This document shows, one piece after another, positions 30,366 to 38,514 of a DNA stretch of 64,000 bases. Origin of the DNA: Kiritimatiellia bacterium (lineage in GTDB: Bacteria; Verrucomicrobiota; Kiritimatiellia; RFP12; UBA1067). The stretch's first letter is position 1, and every line of letters starts with the position of its first letter. The position numbers were made by a program, and so were the translations under genes. The stretch covers positions 1 through 64,000 of the forward strand of contig JAFRBA010000114.1 of assembly GCA_017405115.1 (NCBI GenBank), written 5' to 3'. A model generated the notes under the pieces. That model saw only the letters and a list, made by a program, of their open reading frames with translations. It did no database searches and was not told where the DNA came from.

Positions 30366-32275
30366 CTATAGGTCAGGACAAAGCCCGGGTTAGCCGAGGT
30401 CACCCACCCGCTGGCATCGATAGACATAATACGCCGCCTGCCATTGTAACGAAAAGCCTTGAGCTGCGTCTCGGTAAGACCAGCACCGAGAAAGCGCAGA
30501 TGGCCAGGGGCCAGCTCCTTGGTTTCACCGACCACATTCAGCTTCGCATCAACGTCCCATCCGACGGCGGAGGAGTCGCTGAAGGTCAAGCACCCATTCC
30601 CCACGGCGATCGTGGAGTCAGCCGCCAGCGTCAGCGTCCCCAGGCGGTTCGTGAATGCCCCGACGTCGAGCGTGCCCCCCGCCAGAGTCAAGGCGTTGGT
30701 GCGCGAAAAGGCGTCGTTGCAGCCGAGTGCCACGGTTCCTTCCTCAACTTTGAAGGTGCCTATCGTCGATTGAGTCGTCGACCAATGCCCCGTTCCCTCA
30801 ATGGAGAGCGTCGCCTGTCCGCGCTTCACCCACTTCGGGAAGATGGAACCCGAGCCATAATGTCCTAGTCCTCCTAGAAGGCGCAGGTCTGCGGCGGTAT
30901 CGAAGAGGTATTCAACGTCACCGTTCGTCGTATTGCCGCTAGCCCGGATGACCGGCTCGATCACGCAGACGCCGGCGCCAAAGGTGATGAGCTCGCACTT
31001 TGAGGCGGCCGTGTAACCGGCTGCATAGTAGTCGGAGCCGGACACACTGCCGCCATTCCCCACGACGAGGTGATTGAGGTATTCATACGCACGAAGCGAC
31101 AGCTCTCCGCCGTCGACGACCACCTTGGCCTCATCGCCTACTGTCCAGCCTACGCCAAGCGTCATCTTGCAGCCAGAGTGGATGGTCGCCTGCGTATTCT
31201 TCGGCAGCACTTTATTATTGTAGGTATATGAACCAGTCGTAAAGGTAGCATCGTTGGTGAGTATCAAATCCGCATTGTCAGGCATAAACTGATACATGAC
31301 CTTCGCCGCCACGCCGTCCAGGACTATCTGCCCCTTCAGCGTGTTGCGCGTGGTCAGATTTTCACCGACCGTGACCGTAGGCCGTGTGCCGGTGCCGGGA
31401 CCCTTGAACGTCAGCTTCTCCACCACCCCGGTGATAAGGTTGGGGACGGCGGCGTTGGCGCCGAAGGCCAAGGTCACATTGTCCGCATAGAGGCCAAGCG
31501 TACCAGAGGGAAGGCTTTCTCCATTCACCGTCAGCTCGCCCCCGATCTTGAAGTCTGTGATACCGACGGTAGTGGAGCCGAATGACGAAGGATTGAGGAT
31601 CGCGGATGTTTGCACTACATCCTCCCCCTCCCATTTGTCGACAACATCCTCCATGCTTTGCCCGAGACGGCCGTGGGCAATAATATCCCACTTCACCCAC
31701 ATGAGTTCGCAAAATGTGTTGCCGTCCTCGTAGGTGAACTTGACCTTGACCGCATAATTCCTGCCTTTGTCTGCCCTCTGCGCCTGCAGTTCCACCGTCG
31801 CCTCCGCGTCTGCCACGGTTTCAGTATAGGCAACAAGATGGGTGACGGGGATTTTCTCGGTGACTGACCCGGTCAGCCAATAGCCGCAGATATTGGCCTG
31901 CACCTTCTGCACTGCACTGAATGGCAACCCGCTCCACAACAACGTGCGCGAGTTCTTCTGGGGATAGACGCCGGAAGCGCTTGCCGCCCGGTTGATTACA
32001 GTCATTCCGTCCGTACCCGCGAGCGGCGTCAGCAACACCGCGTTCACGCCGCGCCCGGAGACGACAGAGGGGGAGGCGAGCGTGAGCGTGGAGCCGCCTG
32101 TAACCGACGCGGAGGCGTTGAAGCGCACCTCCGTGGCCGTGGCCGGGGCCGAGAGGGTGTAGTCGCCGGGACTGTCGATCACGATCCTGCCGTCCTCCAA
32201 CGGCACCTCGGCGGCGACAGCCGACGCGACCGCCGCGATCGTCATCAAGTTGACCATCCTCGTCTTTCGTTTCAT
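30362..32275 (-). CDS. Autotransporter-like beta-helix surface protein
   Basis: 637 residues from ATG 32275 (AAAGGA upstream; further open frame lacks signal). Signal peptide MKRKTRMVNLMTIAAVASAVAA. The body is a repetitive right-handed beta-helix type with autotransporter-associated strand repeats (FKVEEGTVALGCNDAFSRTN, ALTLAGGTLDVGAFTNRLG, TLTLAADSTIAVGNG). No autotransporter barrel follows; it ends ANPGFVLTYR, the same short tail type as others here. Likely surface-exposed and glycan or matrix associated; function unknown. Sits between the GH109 and metallophosphoesterase genes. Confidence 0.78.
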   Translation of the reverse strand: MKRKTRMVNLMTIAAVASAVAAEVPLEDGRIVIDSPGDYTLSAPATATEVRFNASASVTGGSTLTLASPSVVSGRGVNAVLLTPLAGTDGMTVINRAASASGVYPQKNSRTLLWSGLPFSAVQKVQANICGYWLTGSVTEKIPVTHLVAYTETVADAEATVELQAQRADKGRNYAVKVKFTYEDGNTFCELMWVKWDIIAHGRLGQSMEDVVDKWEGEDVVQTSAILNPSSFGSTTVGITDFKIGGELTVNGESLPSGTLGLYADNVTLAFGANAAVPNLITGVVEKLTFKGPGTGTRPTVTVGENLTTRNTLKGQIVLDGVAAKVMYQFMPDNADLILTNDATFTTGSYTYNNKVLPKNTQATIHSGCKMTLGVGWTVGDEAKVVVDGGELSLRAYEYLNHLVVGNGGSVSGSDYYAAGYTAASKCELITFGAGVCVIEPVIRASGNTTNGDVEYLFDTAADLRLLGGLGHYGSGSIFPKWVKRGQATLSIEGTGHWSTTQSTIGTFKVEEGTVALGCNDAFSRTNALTLAGGTLDVGAFTNRLGTLTLAADSTIAVGNGCLTFSDSSAVGWDVDAKLNVVGETKELAPGHLRFLGAGLTETQLKAFRYNGRRRIMSIDASGWVTSANPGFVLTYR

Positions 32276-32324
32276 CTTGCGTGTCCTTTCTTTAGCATGA
32301 TTTATGTTGCGACGCAGCAGTGCG

Positions 32325-33785
32325 CTACACGCTCTGCTGCCTGCCGGATTTCCTGACCGCATTCAGATCGAGCTTGATCTTGTCCACGTCTATCGTCATG
32401 TCACCTACGGGAGGCGTGGTTGCCCAGGCGCCGCGGGTGAAGTCGGGAATGTCAATCGACTTCGAGCGGTTGCGGGTGGACTCCTCGGAAAGCTGCACAA
32501 TCGCACTCCAGGATGCGAGATCGTAGACGTCCATGTCCACGGGCAGCCCCTGCTGCAGGCAGTACACCCACCTCAAGTCCATCAGGTAGTCCATCCCCCC
32601 ATGTCCGCCCGAGGCGCGGGCGATGTCGCCGGCCGCCTTCCACAGCGGATGCTGCCATTCCCGCCGAAACTCCTCCAGTTCCTTGGCGGAATACCAGTCC
32701 TTGGCCTCGGCGCCGAGCTGCTTCTCGAAGGCGACGCGCAGCGGATAGGTGCCCACCACCCCGCCGGTGCCCACCAGCTTGTTCATGCGGCTGTACGGAT
32801 GGGGCCCCGCCCCGTACTGCTGCAGCATGATGGTGCGGCCCTTGACGGTGCGGATGGTCGTCACATTCATGTCGTTACACTCAAGCGGAAGCTTGGCGAG
32901 AAAAGAACCCTCTCCGTACTTCTGGCGAGCAAACTCCTGGTAGCCACGCGACGCCGAGCCTGTGGAGACAAGATAGTCGAAACGGTCTCCTCTGTTTATG
33001 TTCATCGCGAGCGCGATCGGCCCCAGCCCATGGGTTGGATAGGGCATGCCCGTGCGGTGCCGCTTCTCATTGAGACGCCAAGGGATATCGTTCGGGCCGG
33101 TGCCGTACACGATCCAACGACCGTCGTGGATATACCCACCTTCTCCATGGATGAGCACGCCGAGCTTGCCCCTCCGCGCCAAGTTCATCACCAGCATCTC
33201 GTCGTCGCCGTAGCAACAGTTCTCCAGCATGATGCAGTGGCGGCGAGTCGACTCGCTTGTCTCCACCATCTCCCAGCCCTCGTCGACGGTGCGACATCCC
33301 GGCACCTCCACGCAGGCGTGGAGTCCGCATTTCATCGCGTAGACACTCACCGGCACATGCCCCGACCAGTCAGTGTTGTTGTGGACTACGTCGCATAGCC
33401 CCGACTCGCACAGGCGTTTGTAGCCCTCTGGACCGGTGAAGACCCTCGGCATCTTGAACCCCTTGTCCTTGAGCCACTGCTGGCTCTTCAGCGCCCGCTC
33501 CTCCACCAGGTCGCACAACGCGGTGACCTCGACACCCGGCACAGTGCACAGACGGCGGACGGCGTAGCTGCCTCGGTCGCCGACGCCCACAACGCCCACT
33601 CGCACATTCTCGAGCCTGGGTGCGATGTAGCCGCTCATCGCGCCGCCAGCGGAGATTTTGGACGCGCGTGCAACGCCGCCCATCGTCGTCGCCACAGCGA
33701 CCATCGAGGCCGAACCTTTGATGAAATCTCGCCGACTCACCGTTCGCTCGCCGAACTCACCTTGCCGAATCGCCATAGTTTCCAT
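32325..33785 (-). CDS. TAT-exported GH109-type NAD-dependent glycosidase (Gfo/Idh fold)
   Basis: 486 residues. TAT signal VSRRDFIKGSASMVAVATTM; Rossmann start VRVGVVGVGDRGSYAVRRL; later YPTHGLGPIALAMNINRGD, GHGGMDYLMDLRWVYCLQQG, LPVDMDVYDLASWSAIVQLS and IPDFTRGAW. This combination is typical of GH109 (alpha-N-acetylgalactosaminidase type, using NAD in a redox-assisted cleavage), so a glycosidase is preferred over a plain dehydrogenase. First gene of a four-gene operon; AAGGAAGG precedes ATG 33785. The leader RNA carries a large hairpin (33811-33871). Confidence 0.87.
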   Translation of the reverse strand: METMAIRQGEFGERTVSRRDFIKGSASMVAVATTMGGVARASKISAGGAMSGYIAPRLENVRVGVVGVGDRGSYAVRRLCTVPGVEVTALCDLVEERALKSQQWLKDKGFKMPRVFTGPEGYKRLCESGLCDVVHNNTDWSGHVPVSVYAMKCGLHACVEVPGCRTVDEGWEMVETSESTRRHCIMLENCCYGDDEMLVMNLARRGKLGVLIHGEGGYIHDGRWIVYGTGPNDIPWRLNEKRHRTGMPYPTHGLGPIALAMNINRGDRFDYLVSTGSASRGYQEFARQKYGEGSFLAKLPLECNDMNVTTIRTVKGRTIMLQQYGAGPHPYSRMNKLVGTGGVVGTYPLRVAFEKQLGAEAKDWYSAKELEEFRREWQHPLWKAAGDIARASGGHGGMDYLMDLRWVYCLQQGLPVDMDVYDLASWSAIVQLSEESTRNRSKSIDIPDFTRGAWATTPPVGDMTIDVDKIKLDLNAVRKSGRQQSV

Positions 33786-33810
33786 TTCCGCTTCCTTCCT
33801 TGTTGCGCAT

Positions 33811-33871
33811 TAGTCCGAAGTTCCACGGGGTTGCAGCGCTCCGTGCAGCAACCCCGTGGAACTTCGGACTA
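33811..33871 (-). repeat. Perfect 24-bp inverted repeat in the leader of the GH109 operon
   Basis: Arms 33811-33834 and 33848-33871 are perfectly complementary around a 13-nt loop (arm starts TAGTCCGAAGTTCCACGGGG). It lies between the minus-strand -10 box (33917-33922) and ATG 33785. No T-run follows, so it is not a standard terminator. It could be a palindromic mobile repeat or a regulatory leader hairpin. Confidence 0.8.
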
Positions 33872-33916
33872 GTAGGATTGTTGCCGGTTCTCTTTATCTT
33901 TCGTGCGTGTGACTGT

Positions 33917-33922
33917 AGTATA
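33917..33922 (-). promoter_or_regulatory. -10 box of the GH109 operon
   Basis: On minus: TTTGCTATACTACAG, hexamer TATACT. It gives a leader of about 125 nt containing the inverted repeat. Confidence 0.55.
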
Positions 33923-34010
33923 GCAAATGGCCGTGCATAAGAACCACGGCTTGACACGCATAATACATTGCGTTTTGCGAAAGGTGCAGCCACTCTGCGG
34001 CGCATTGTGC

Positions 34011-34016
34011 TATACT
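34011..34016 (+). promoter_or_regulatory. -10 box 7 nt before the second regulator's ATG
   Basis: GTGCTATACTATGCGCAATG: TATACT, 7 nt, start codon. Same spacing and same 12-mer as the paralogue at 15772. Confidence 0.6.
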
Positions 34017-34023
34017 ATGCGCA

Positions 34024-35199
34024 ATGGCAGCGAAGTCAGAGCGAAGGAACATACGGATACTCGCGCATCTCTATGCGATGCAGAAGGCGTCGCGAGAGAT
34101 GTCTGGCGGCTTTCTGCACTACGCCGCGACGCATCCCGACGTTGAGGTGCAGCTCTACGGCGAGGGAACTCCGCGCCGCCGGATGGGGGAATTCCGCGCC
34201 TGGCGCCCGGACGGGCTGATCGTCGGTTCGTCGGACGACAAGACCATCCGCGCCGCCGTCAACGTAGGTTGCTCTGCGGTGCTCTTCGTGAACACCGTCG
34301 CGTCGCCCGCAGTGTCGGTTCGCCATGCATCGATCTACTGCGACAACAACGCCGTCGCCATGGCCGCCATGAGGCTTTTCACCGGCAAGAGGCTCGCGAA
34401 CTTCGCGTTCGTCGGCACGAGGATGTGCGAAGAGTGGTCACGCGAAAGGTGCGACGCGTTCGAGGAGCTCTCGATGTCTGCGGGCGGAACGTTCTCGGCG
34501 TTCGTGCCGCCGGCCGGCGCAAGGACTAACATCCAGCAGGAACTTGCCTCGCTTGCGGAGTGGGTGGCATCCCTTCCGAAGCCATGCGGCCTGTTTGTCG
34601 CCAACGACGCGCGCGCCAAGGAGGTTCTGGACGCATGCCGGGTCGCGGATGTCTCCATTCCAGAACAGCTGATGGTGATAGGCGTCGACGACGAGGAGTT
34701 CATCTGCCGCCAGACGGTGCCGACGCTTTCGTCCATCGTCCCGGACTTCGAGCGCGGCGGATATCTCGCGGCGGAGACCCTGGTGGAACTGATTCGTGGG
34801 CGGAAGCGCAGCCTTCCGCGGCGCACGTTCGGAGTGCACGGCGTAGTGGAACGCGTTTCGACGAGCGATCCGAACGACGCCGGGCGGATGATCGTCCGCG
34901 CGAAGGACTTCATCGGAACGTACGCCACCTCCGGCATATCGGTGGAGGACGTGGCCAAGGCGTCAGGGGCCTCGCTGCGGCTTCTGCAGAAGCGCTTCAA
35001 GGAGATCGCGGGGACGACGGTCAGGGAGGCGCTCCAGGCCAGCCGGCTGGAATGCGTCTGCAAAATGCTCTCGGAGACCGCTACGCCCATAGGCAGGATC
35101 GGGGAGATGTGTGGCTTCAACGACGAGGCGCACCTGAAGCGGCTCTTCCGCTCTCGCTTCGGCGTGACAATGCGCGACTGGCGCAGGGGTCACAGGTAA
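34024..35199 (+). CDS. XylR-type transcriptional regulator (LacI-like sensor plus AraC HTH)
   Basis: 391 residues. Sensor half with ANFAFVGTRMCEEWSRERCD, CGLFVANDARAKEVLDACRV and LMVIGVDDEEFICRQ; AraC half with VEDVAKASGASLRLLQKRFK and IGRIGEMCGFNDEAHLKRLF. It shares architecture and C-terminal end (GVTMRDWRRGHR) with the regulator at 14600-15772. Divergent from the GH109 operon, which it probably controls. The start codon lies where transcription is predicted to begin, so the mRNA may lack a leader. Confidence 0.92.
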   Translation: MAAKSERRNIRILAHLYAMQKASREMSGGFLHYAATHPDVEVQLYGEGTPRRRMGEFRAWRPDGLIVGSSDDKTIRAAVNVGCSAVLFVNTVASPAVSVRHASIYCDNNAVAMAAMRLFTGKRLANFAFVGTRMCEEWSRERCDAFEELSMSAGGTFSAFVPPAGARTNIQQELASLAEWVASLPKPCGLFVANDARAKEVLDACRVADVSIPEQLMVIGVDDEEFICRQTVPTLSSIVPDFERGGYLAAETLVELIRGRKRSLPRRTFGVHGVVERVSTSDPNDAGRMIVRAKDFIGTYATSGISVEDVAKASGASLRLLQKRFKEIAGTTVREALQASRLECVCKMLSETATPIGRIGEMCGFNDEAHLKRLFRSRFGVTMRDWRRGHR

Positions 35200-35271
35200 A
35201 GGGAGGAACGAAGCAACGATCGTCAAGGCACGCGCTTTCGCGGCGCACTTGTGCAAAACCGCCAAACATTG

Positions 35272-35277
35272 TATAAT
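35272..35277 (+). promoter_or_regulatory. -10 box of the VapBC-like pair
   Basis: TTGTATAATGTGCAA; TATAAT at 35272-35277. TTGTGCAA stands 22 nt upstream, and the two TTG..GTGCAA blocks may be antitoxin sites. Confidence 0.5.
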
Positions 35278-35331
35278 GTGCAACGCTTTCCTTGAGGATG
35301 TCATGCCCGTGAACAAAGAACGAGGACGAAA

Positions 35332-35553
35332 ATGCCATACGCGGTGTTAGAGAAAGAGATTGAGCGACTTGACGAAACGCAGCAGAACATGGTCGTTCTG
35401 TTCGTTCGTTTTCTGCTGTCTCAGAAAGCCGCCGCGCCTGCCGGGGGCGGCGGCGCAAGGCTGCGCCGTTACGACTTCTCGCGTGTGGCGGGCCGTCTGA
35501 AACTGCGAGAGGATCCAGTGGCTTTCCAGAGGCGCATCCGCGATGAATGGTAA
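35332..35553 (+). CDS. VapB-like antitoxin
   Basis: 73 residues: helical N-terminus VLEKEIERLDETQQNMVVLF, then a Gly/Ala linker and YDFSRVAGRLKLREDPVAFQ, a stretch typical of a toxin-binding tail. The family is not certain (DUF2281-like). The strongest evidence is context: it overlaps a PIN-domain toxin gene by 11 bp and has its own promoter. Confidence 0.75.
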   Translation: MPYAVLEKEIERLDETQQNMVVLFVRFLLSQKAAAPAGGGGARLRRYDFSRVAGRLKLREDPVAFQRRIRDEW

Positions 35554-35926
35554 GCGTTATCTCCTCGACACCAATGCCGTCATCCAGCTTCTCGTCGGCA
35601 ACCCGTCCCTCCGCAAGATGGTGGAGAACTCCGATTTTCTCGCGATAAGCGTCATAAGCAAACTTGAGTTTCTGTCTTATCCCGACCTTACAGAGGACGA
35701 GAAAAGCGCCTTTTATGAACTTCTTGAGGATTTGACCGTATTCGATCTGACGGCATCAGATGCCGCGCTGATTCAGGAGACAGTTGCCATGCGGATTGAT
35801 TGTGGCTTGAAACTCCCCGATGCCGTCATCGCGGCAACCGCGCTTGTCAATGACTGCGAGGTCATCACGAACGACGCCCATCTAGCCCACCAAAGGCGAG
35901 TCCAGGCAAGGACATACGAATTGTGA
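35543..35926 (+). CDS. VapC-like PIN-domain toxin
   Basis: 127 residues. PIN acidic residues in place: YLLDTNAV, ISKLEFL, LPDAVIAATA and ITNDAHL, which coordinate Mg for RNA cleavage. VapC toxins cut tRNA or rRNA and are held by VapB. Intact length, no frameshift, so this module (unlike the one at 21.7 kb) may be functional. Confidence 0.9.
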   Translation: MNGKRYLLDTNAVIQLLVGNPSLRKMVENSDFLAISVISKLEFLSYPDLTEDEKSAFYELLEDLTVFDLTASDAALIQETVAMRIDCGLKLPDAVIAATALVNDCEVITNDAHLAHQRRVQARTYEL

Positions 35927-36017
35927 ATCATGGAAAATGCAATGAAAGGCAGCAGCTCTGGGACGTGAGTGTGTTTTTAGGATGTGTTCAGTCATGGGTC
36001 ATCATGTGTTGCTGCCG

Positions 36018-36096
36018 TATAATCCATGTTGGCAATTAAAGTCTTTGAGCAAGGAAGCGGTCTGCCCGCTGCCGGCGCGCAGATATATGGTATAAT
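36018..36096 (+). promoter_or_regulatory. Two tandem -10 boxes ahead of the truncated GDPD and GH127
   Basis: TATAAT at 36018-36023 and again at 36091-36096 (ATGGTATAAT). The second is followed by AAAAGGAG and ATG 36114. No gene is seen between 35927 and 36113. Confidence 0.5.
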
Positions 36097-36113
36097 ACCT
36101 GCAAAAGGAGAAG

Positions 36114-36388
36114 ATGGTGGCCATGGTGACGAAAACGAAACTTACTGTCTGCTGCTTGTGCCTTCATGTCTTGGCGGCAGCGTGCGTCGCAGCGCAGCCA
36201 ACCGTCGGCTACGACACGCTGATCGCGCACCGCGGCGAACCAGCCAACGCACCGGAGAACACGCTGCCCGCCTACAAGATGGCGGTGGAGCGGGGGGGTG
36301 TCTTTGAGTGCGCCTCTCCCCGGACAATCCGCGCAAGCGAGCGCTGCTGGACGGTTTCAACCGAGTAAAGAACAGGAAGGCGAAATGA
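36114..36388 (+). pseudogene. Truncated glycerophosphodiester phosphodiesterase fused to an unrelated gene end
   Basis: Signal peptide (LTVCCLCLHVLAAACVAA) then the GDPD N-terminus YDTLIAHRGEPANAPENTLP, AYKMAVERG. At a run of seven G (36290s) the homology stops; the original frame ends at 36368. In the next frame VRLSPDNPRKRALLDGFNRV continues to a TGA that overlaps the GH127 ATG by 4 bp. This looks like the N-terminus of a GDPD gene joined by a deletion to the last ~26 codons of another gene. The catalytic part of GDPD is missing. Confidence 0.65.
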
Positions 36389-38484
36389 ACAAGATGATGA
36401 TGAAGCAAGCTTGTGCGATTGCACTTGCCGCGGGCGTAGCGGCGGGCGGAGCATTGGCCGATTCCATCGGCAATATCGGGAGCGTGCGGCTCAAGGGGTA
36501 TCTCGGAGAGCGCCTGGACGCGATGATCGAGCGCCACGTGGCCGGAACCGACGCGGACTACGTAACGGCGCCGTTCATGGAGAAGACCGAGCGCAGGGGG
36601 TGGTGGCAGACGGAGTTCTGGGGCAAGTGGATGCACTCCGCCGTCCCGTACCTGTGGTACGCGACGGACGGCAAGTGTAAAGTTGAGAGTGTAAAGTGTA
36701 AGGTTGCGGAGGAGCTTTGTTCCAGGATAGAGCGCGGCATAGACCGCATTCTTGCCTCTCAGGAGCCGAACGGCTACATCGGCAACTACCCCGATGAGCT
36801 CCGCTGCGGAGAGGGGTGGGACGTCTGGGGCATGAAGTACACGCTGATGGGGCTCCTCCACTACTACGACTACGCCGCGCGTCTCTCGTCTGACGTCTCG
36901 CGCCAAAAGGCCGGCCGCGCCCTTGACGCGGCGAAGAGGCTCTGCGACTACGTGATCGCCGAGATCGGGCCGAACGGGAGGCGCGGCCGCGAGCTGTGGC
37001 AGACCGGCAACTGGTCGGGATACGCGAGCTCGTCGATTCTCGAGCCCGTCGTGTGGCTCTACAGGCGAGTCGCCGCGAAGGAAGGCGGGGATGCCGCGCG
37101 GAAGTACCTCGATTTCGCCGCGTACATCGTGAAGGGCATGTCCGGGCCGGAGTCGGGTCCGCGCCTGATAGACCTGGCCCTCAAGGGCGTGTCCGTCGCA
37201 GACCGCAACGGGTACGGCAACAAGGCGGAATCGCACGGCAGATATGTGATGAAGCACAACCGCTGGAAGTCGTACGAGATGATGAGCTGCTACCAGGGAC
37301 TGCTCGAGTATTGTGAGGCGATTTCCGGTAGGGCGGCATCGATGATGCCGCCGTTTGCGGCGGTTTCGTCGAAACCGCCCTACCAAGGCTCCTCGTTGTC
37401 TTGTCTCTCGTCTAGCGTCTCATGTCCAATCCCTCCCGATGACATCCTTCGCGCCGCAGTCATGACCGCAGAGGACATTGTCAGAGAGGAAATCAACCTT
37501 GCGGGCGGCTGCGCCTGTTCCGAGGCGTGGTTCCACGGCGCGAGGAAGCAGCACCTGCCGTACCTCAGGCTCCAGGAGACGTGCGTGACTACGACGTGGA
37601 TGCGGTTCTGCGAGAAGCTGCTCGAGGTTACTGACGACCCGAAGTGGGCGGACCAGCTGGAGCGGACGTTCTACAACGCGTATCTTGGGGCGATGAAGGC
37701 GGACGGCTCCGAGTTCGCCGGCTACACGCCGCTCTCCGGTAGCCGCTACCACGGGCAGCATCACTGCTACATGCACACCGACTGCTGCACGGCGAACGGT
37801 CCGCGCGGATTCCTCTGCTTCCTTAAGGAGCTGTTCACGGTGCGCGGCGGGGTCGCGACGTTCAACTTCTATTCTTCGGCGCTCGTGAGCGGCGAGCTGC
37901 CCGGCGGGCGCAGGGTCGCGTTCGACATGTACTCGCTCTATCCGCGCTCCAACGCAGCGCGGATCGTGAGCCACACCGAGGGCGCGGACGAAGTGCCGCT
38001 TCGCCTGCGCATCCCGTCCTGGAGCGCGAAGACCGCGGTGAAGCTGAACGGCAAGCCGCTGCCGGGCGCGAAGCCGGGTTCGTACTTCACGATCTCCCGA
38101 GCCTGGCGCCTGGGTGACATCGTGGAGGTCGAGTTCGACATGCCGGTCGTGGTGCATGTTCTGGACCACAATGTCGCGTTCACGCGTGGTCCCGTGCTGC
38201 TCGCCCGCGACAGCAGGTTTGCCGACGGCGACTTGATGGAGCCGTTCAGGATCGGGCTCAAGGACGGGCAGGCGATGCCTGCCTTCGCGGCGGTGCGCAC
38301 GCCTTCGGATGACATGTGGATGGCGTTTTCCGCGACGCTTCCGATCGGCTCACACCACGAGAACCCAGAGGGCGCGGCGCCGTCGACCGTGTTCTTCTGC
38401 GACTATGCTTCGGCAGGGAACACATGGCGCCGCGACGACTACTACCGCACGTGGTTCCCCGTCGAATACGGCCCGAATGAGTGA
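36385..38484 (+). CDS. GH127-type (DUF1680) beta-L-arabinofuranosidase with repeat insertions
   Basis: 699 residues from ATG 36385 (AGGAAGG upstream); signal peptide ACAIALAAGVAAGGALA. DUF1680 landmarks: WWQTEFWGKWMHSAVPYL, SQEPNGYIGNY, GCACSEAWFHG, ETCVTTTWMRFCEKLL, CCTANGPRG and LRIPSWSAKTAVKLNG. GH127 enzymes use a Zn-bound Cys nucleophile; candidate Cys residues are in the ETCVT and CCTANG segments. Three in-frame insertions interrupt otherwise conserved stretches: heptamer repeats at 36673-36700 (KCKVESVKCKV), a REP/BIME at 37327-37384 and heptamers at 37403-37430. Whether the enzyme tolerates them is open. Confidence 0.9.
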   Translation: MNKMMMKQACAIALAAGVAAGGALADSIGNIGSVRLKGYLGERLDAMIERHVAGTDADYVTAPFMEKTERRGWWQTEFWGKWMHSAVPYLWYATDGKCKVESVKCKVAEELCSRIERGIDRILASQEPNGYIGNYPDELRCGEGWDVWGMKYTLMGLLHYYDYAARLSSDVSRQKAGRALDAAKRLCDYVIAEIGPNGRRGRELWQTGNWSGYASSSILEPVVWLYRRVAAKEGGDAARKYLDFAAYIVKGMSGPESGPRLIDLALKGVSVADRNGYGNKAESHGRYVMKHNRWKSYEMMSCYQGLLEYCEAISGRAASMMPPFAAVSSKPPYQGSSLSCLSSSVSCPIPPDDILRAAVMTAEDIVREEINLAGGCACSEAWFHGARKQHLPYLRLQETCVTTTWMRFCEKLLEVTDDPKWADQLERTFYNAYLGAMKADGSEFAGYTPLSGSRYHGQHHCYMHTDCCTANGPRGFLCFLKELFTVRGGVATFNFYSSALVSGELPGGRRVAFDMYSLYPRSNAARIVSHTEGADEVPLRLRIPSWSAKTAVKLNGKPLPGAKPGSYFTISRAWRLGDIVEVEFDMPVVVHVLDHNVAFTRGPVLLARDSRFADGDLMEPFRIGLKDGQAMPAFAAVRTPSDDMWMAFSATLPIGSHHENPEGAAPSTVFFCDYASAGNTWRRDDYYRTWFPVEYGPNE
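36673..36700 (+). repeat. Four heptanucleotide repeats (class A) in GH127
   Basis: Units AAGTGTA, AAGTTGA, GAGTGTA, AAGTGTA. They encode a Lys/Val-rich insertion between two conserved DUF1680 helices. Confidence 0.7.
37327..37384 (+). repeat. REP/BIME-like double hairpin (58 bp) inside GH127 coding sequence
   Basis: 5 + 21 + 6 + 21 + 5 bases: GGTAG, hairpin GGCGGCATC-GAT-GATGCCGCC, linker GTTTGC, hairpin GGCGGTTTC-GTC-GAAACCGCC, CTACC. GTAG at the foot of each hairpin (inverted in the second) is the hallmark of REP pairs. Related to 6778-6830. Confidence 0.8.
37403..37430 (+). repeat. Four heptanucleotide repeats (class B) in GH127
   Basis: Units GTCTCTC, GTCTAGC, GTCTCAT, GTCCAAT, then CCC. 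The pattern and ending match the array at 23915-23942 in purL. Confidence 0.75.
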
Positions 38485-38514
38485 CCTGCAGAATCGCGGA
38501 CGCGTCCGCGGCGC

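Noticed and set aside
35927..36113. Possible small gene behind vapC (ATG 36026)
   Set aside because: The frame has no SD, runs through a promoter region and gives no recognisable protein; only two -10 boxes are supported.
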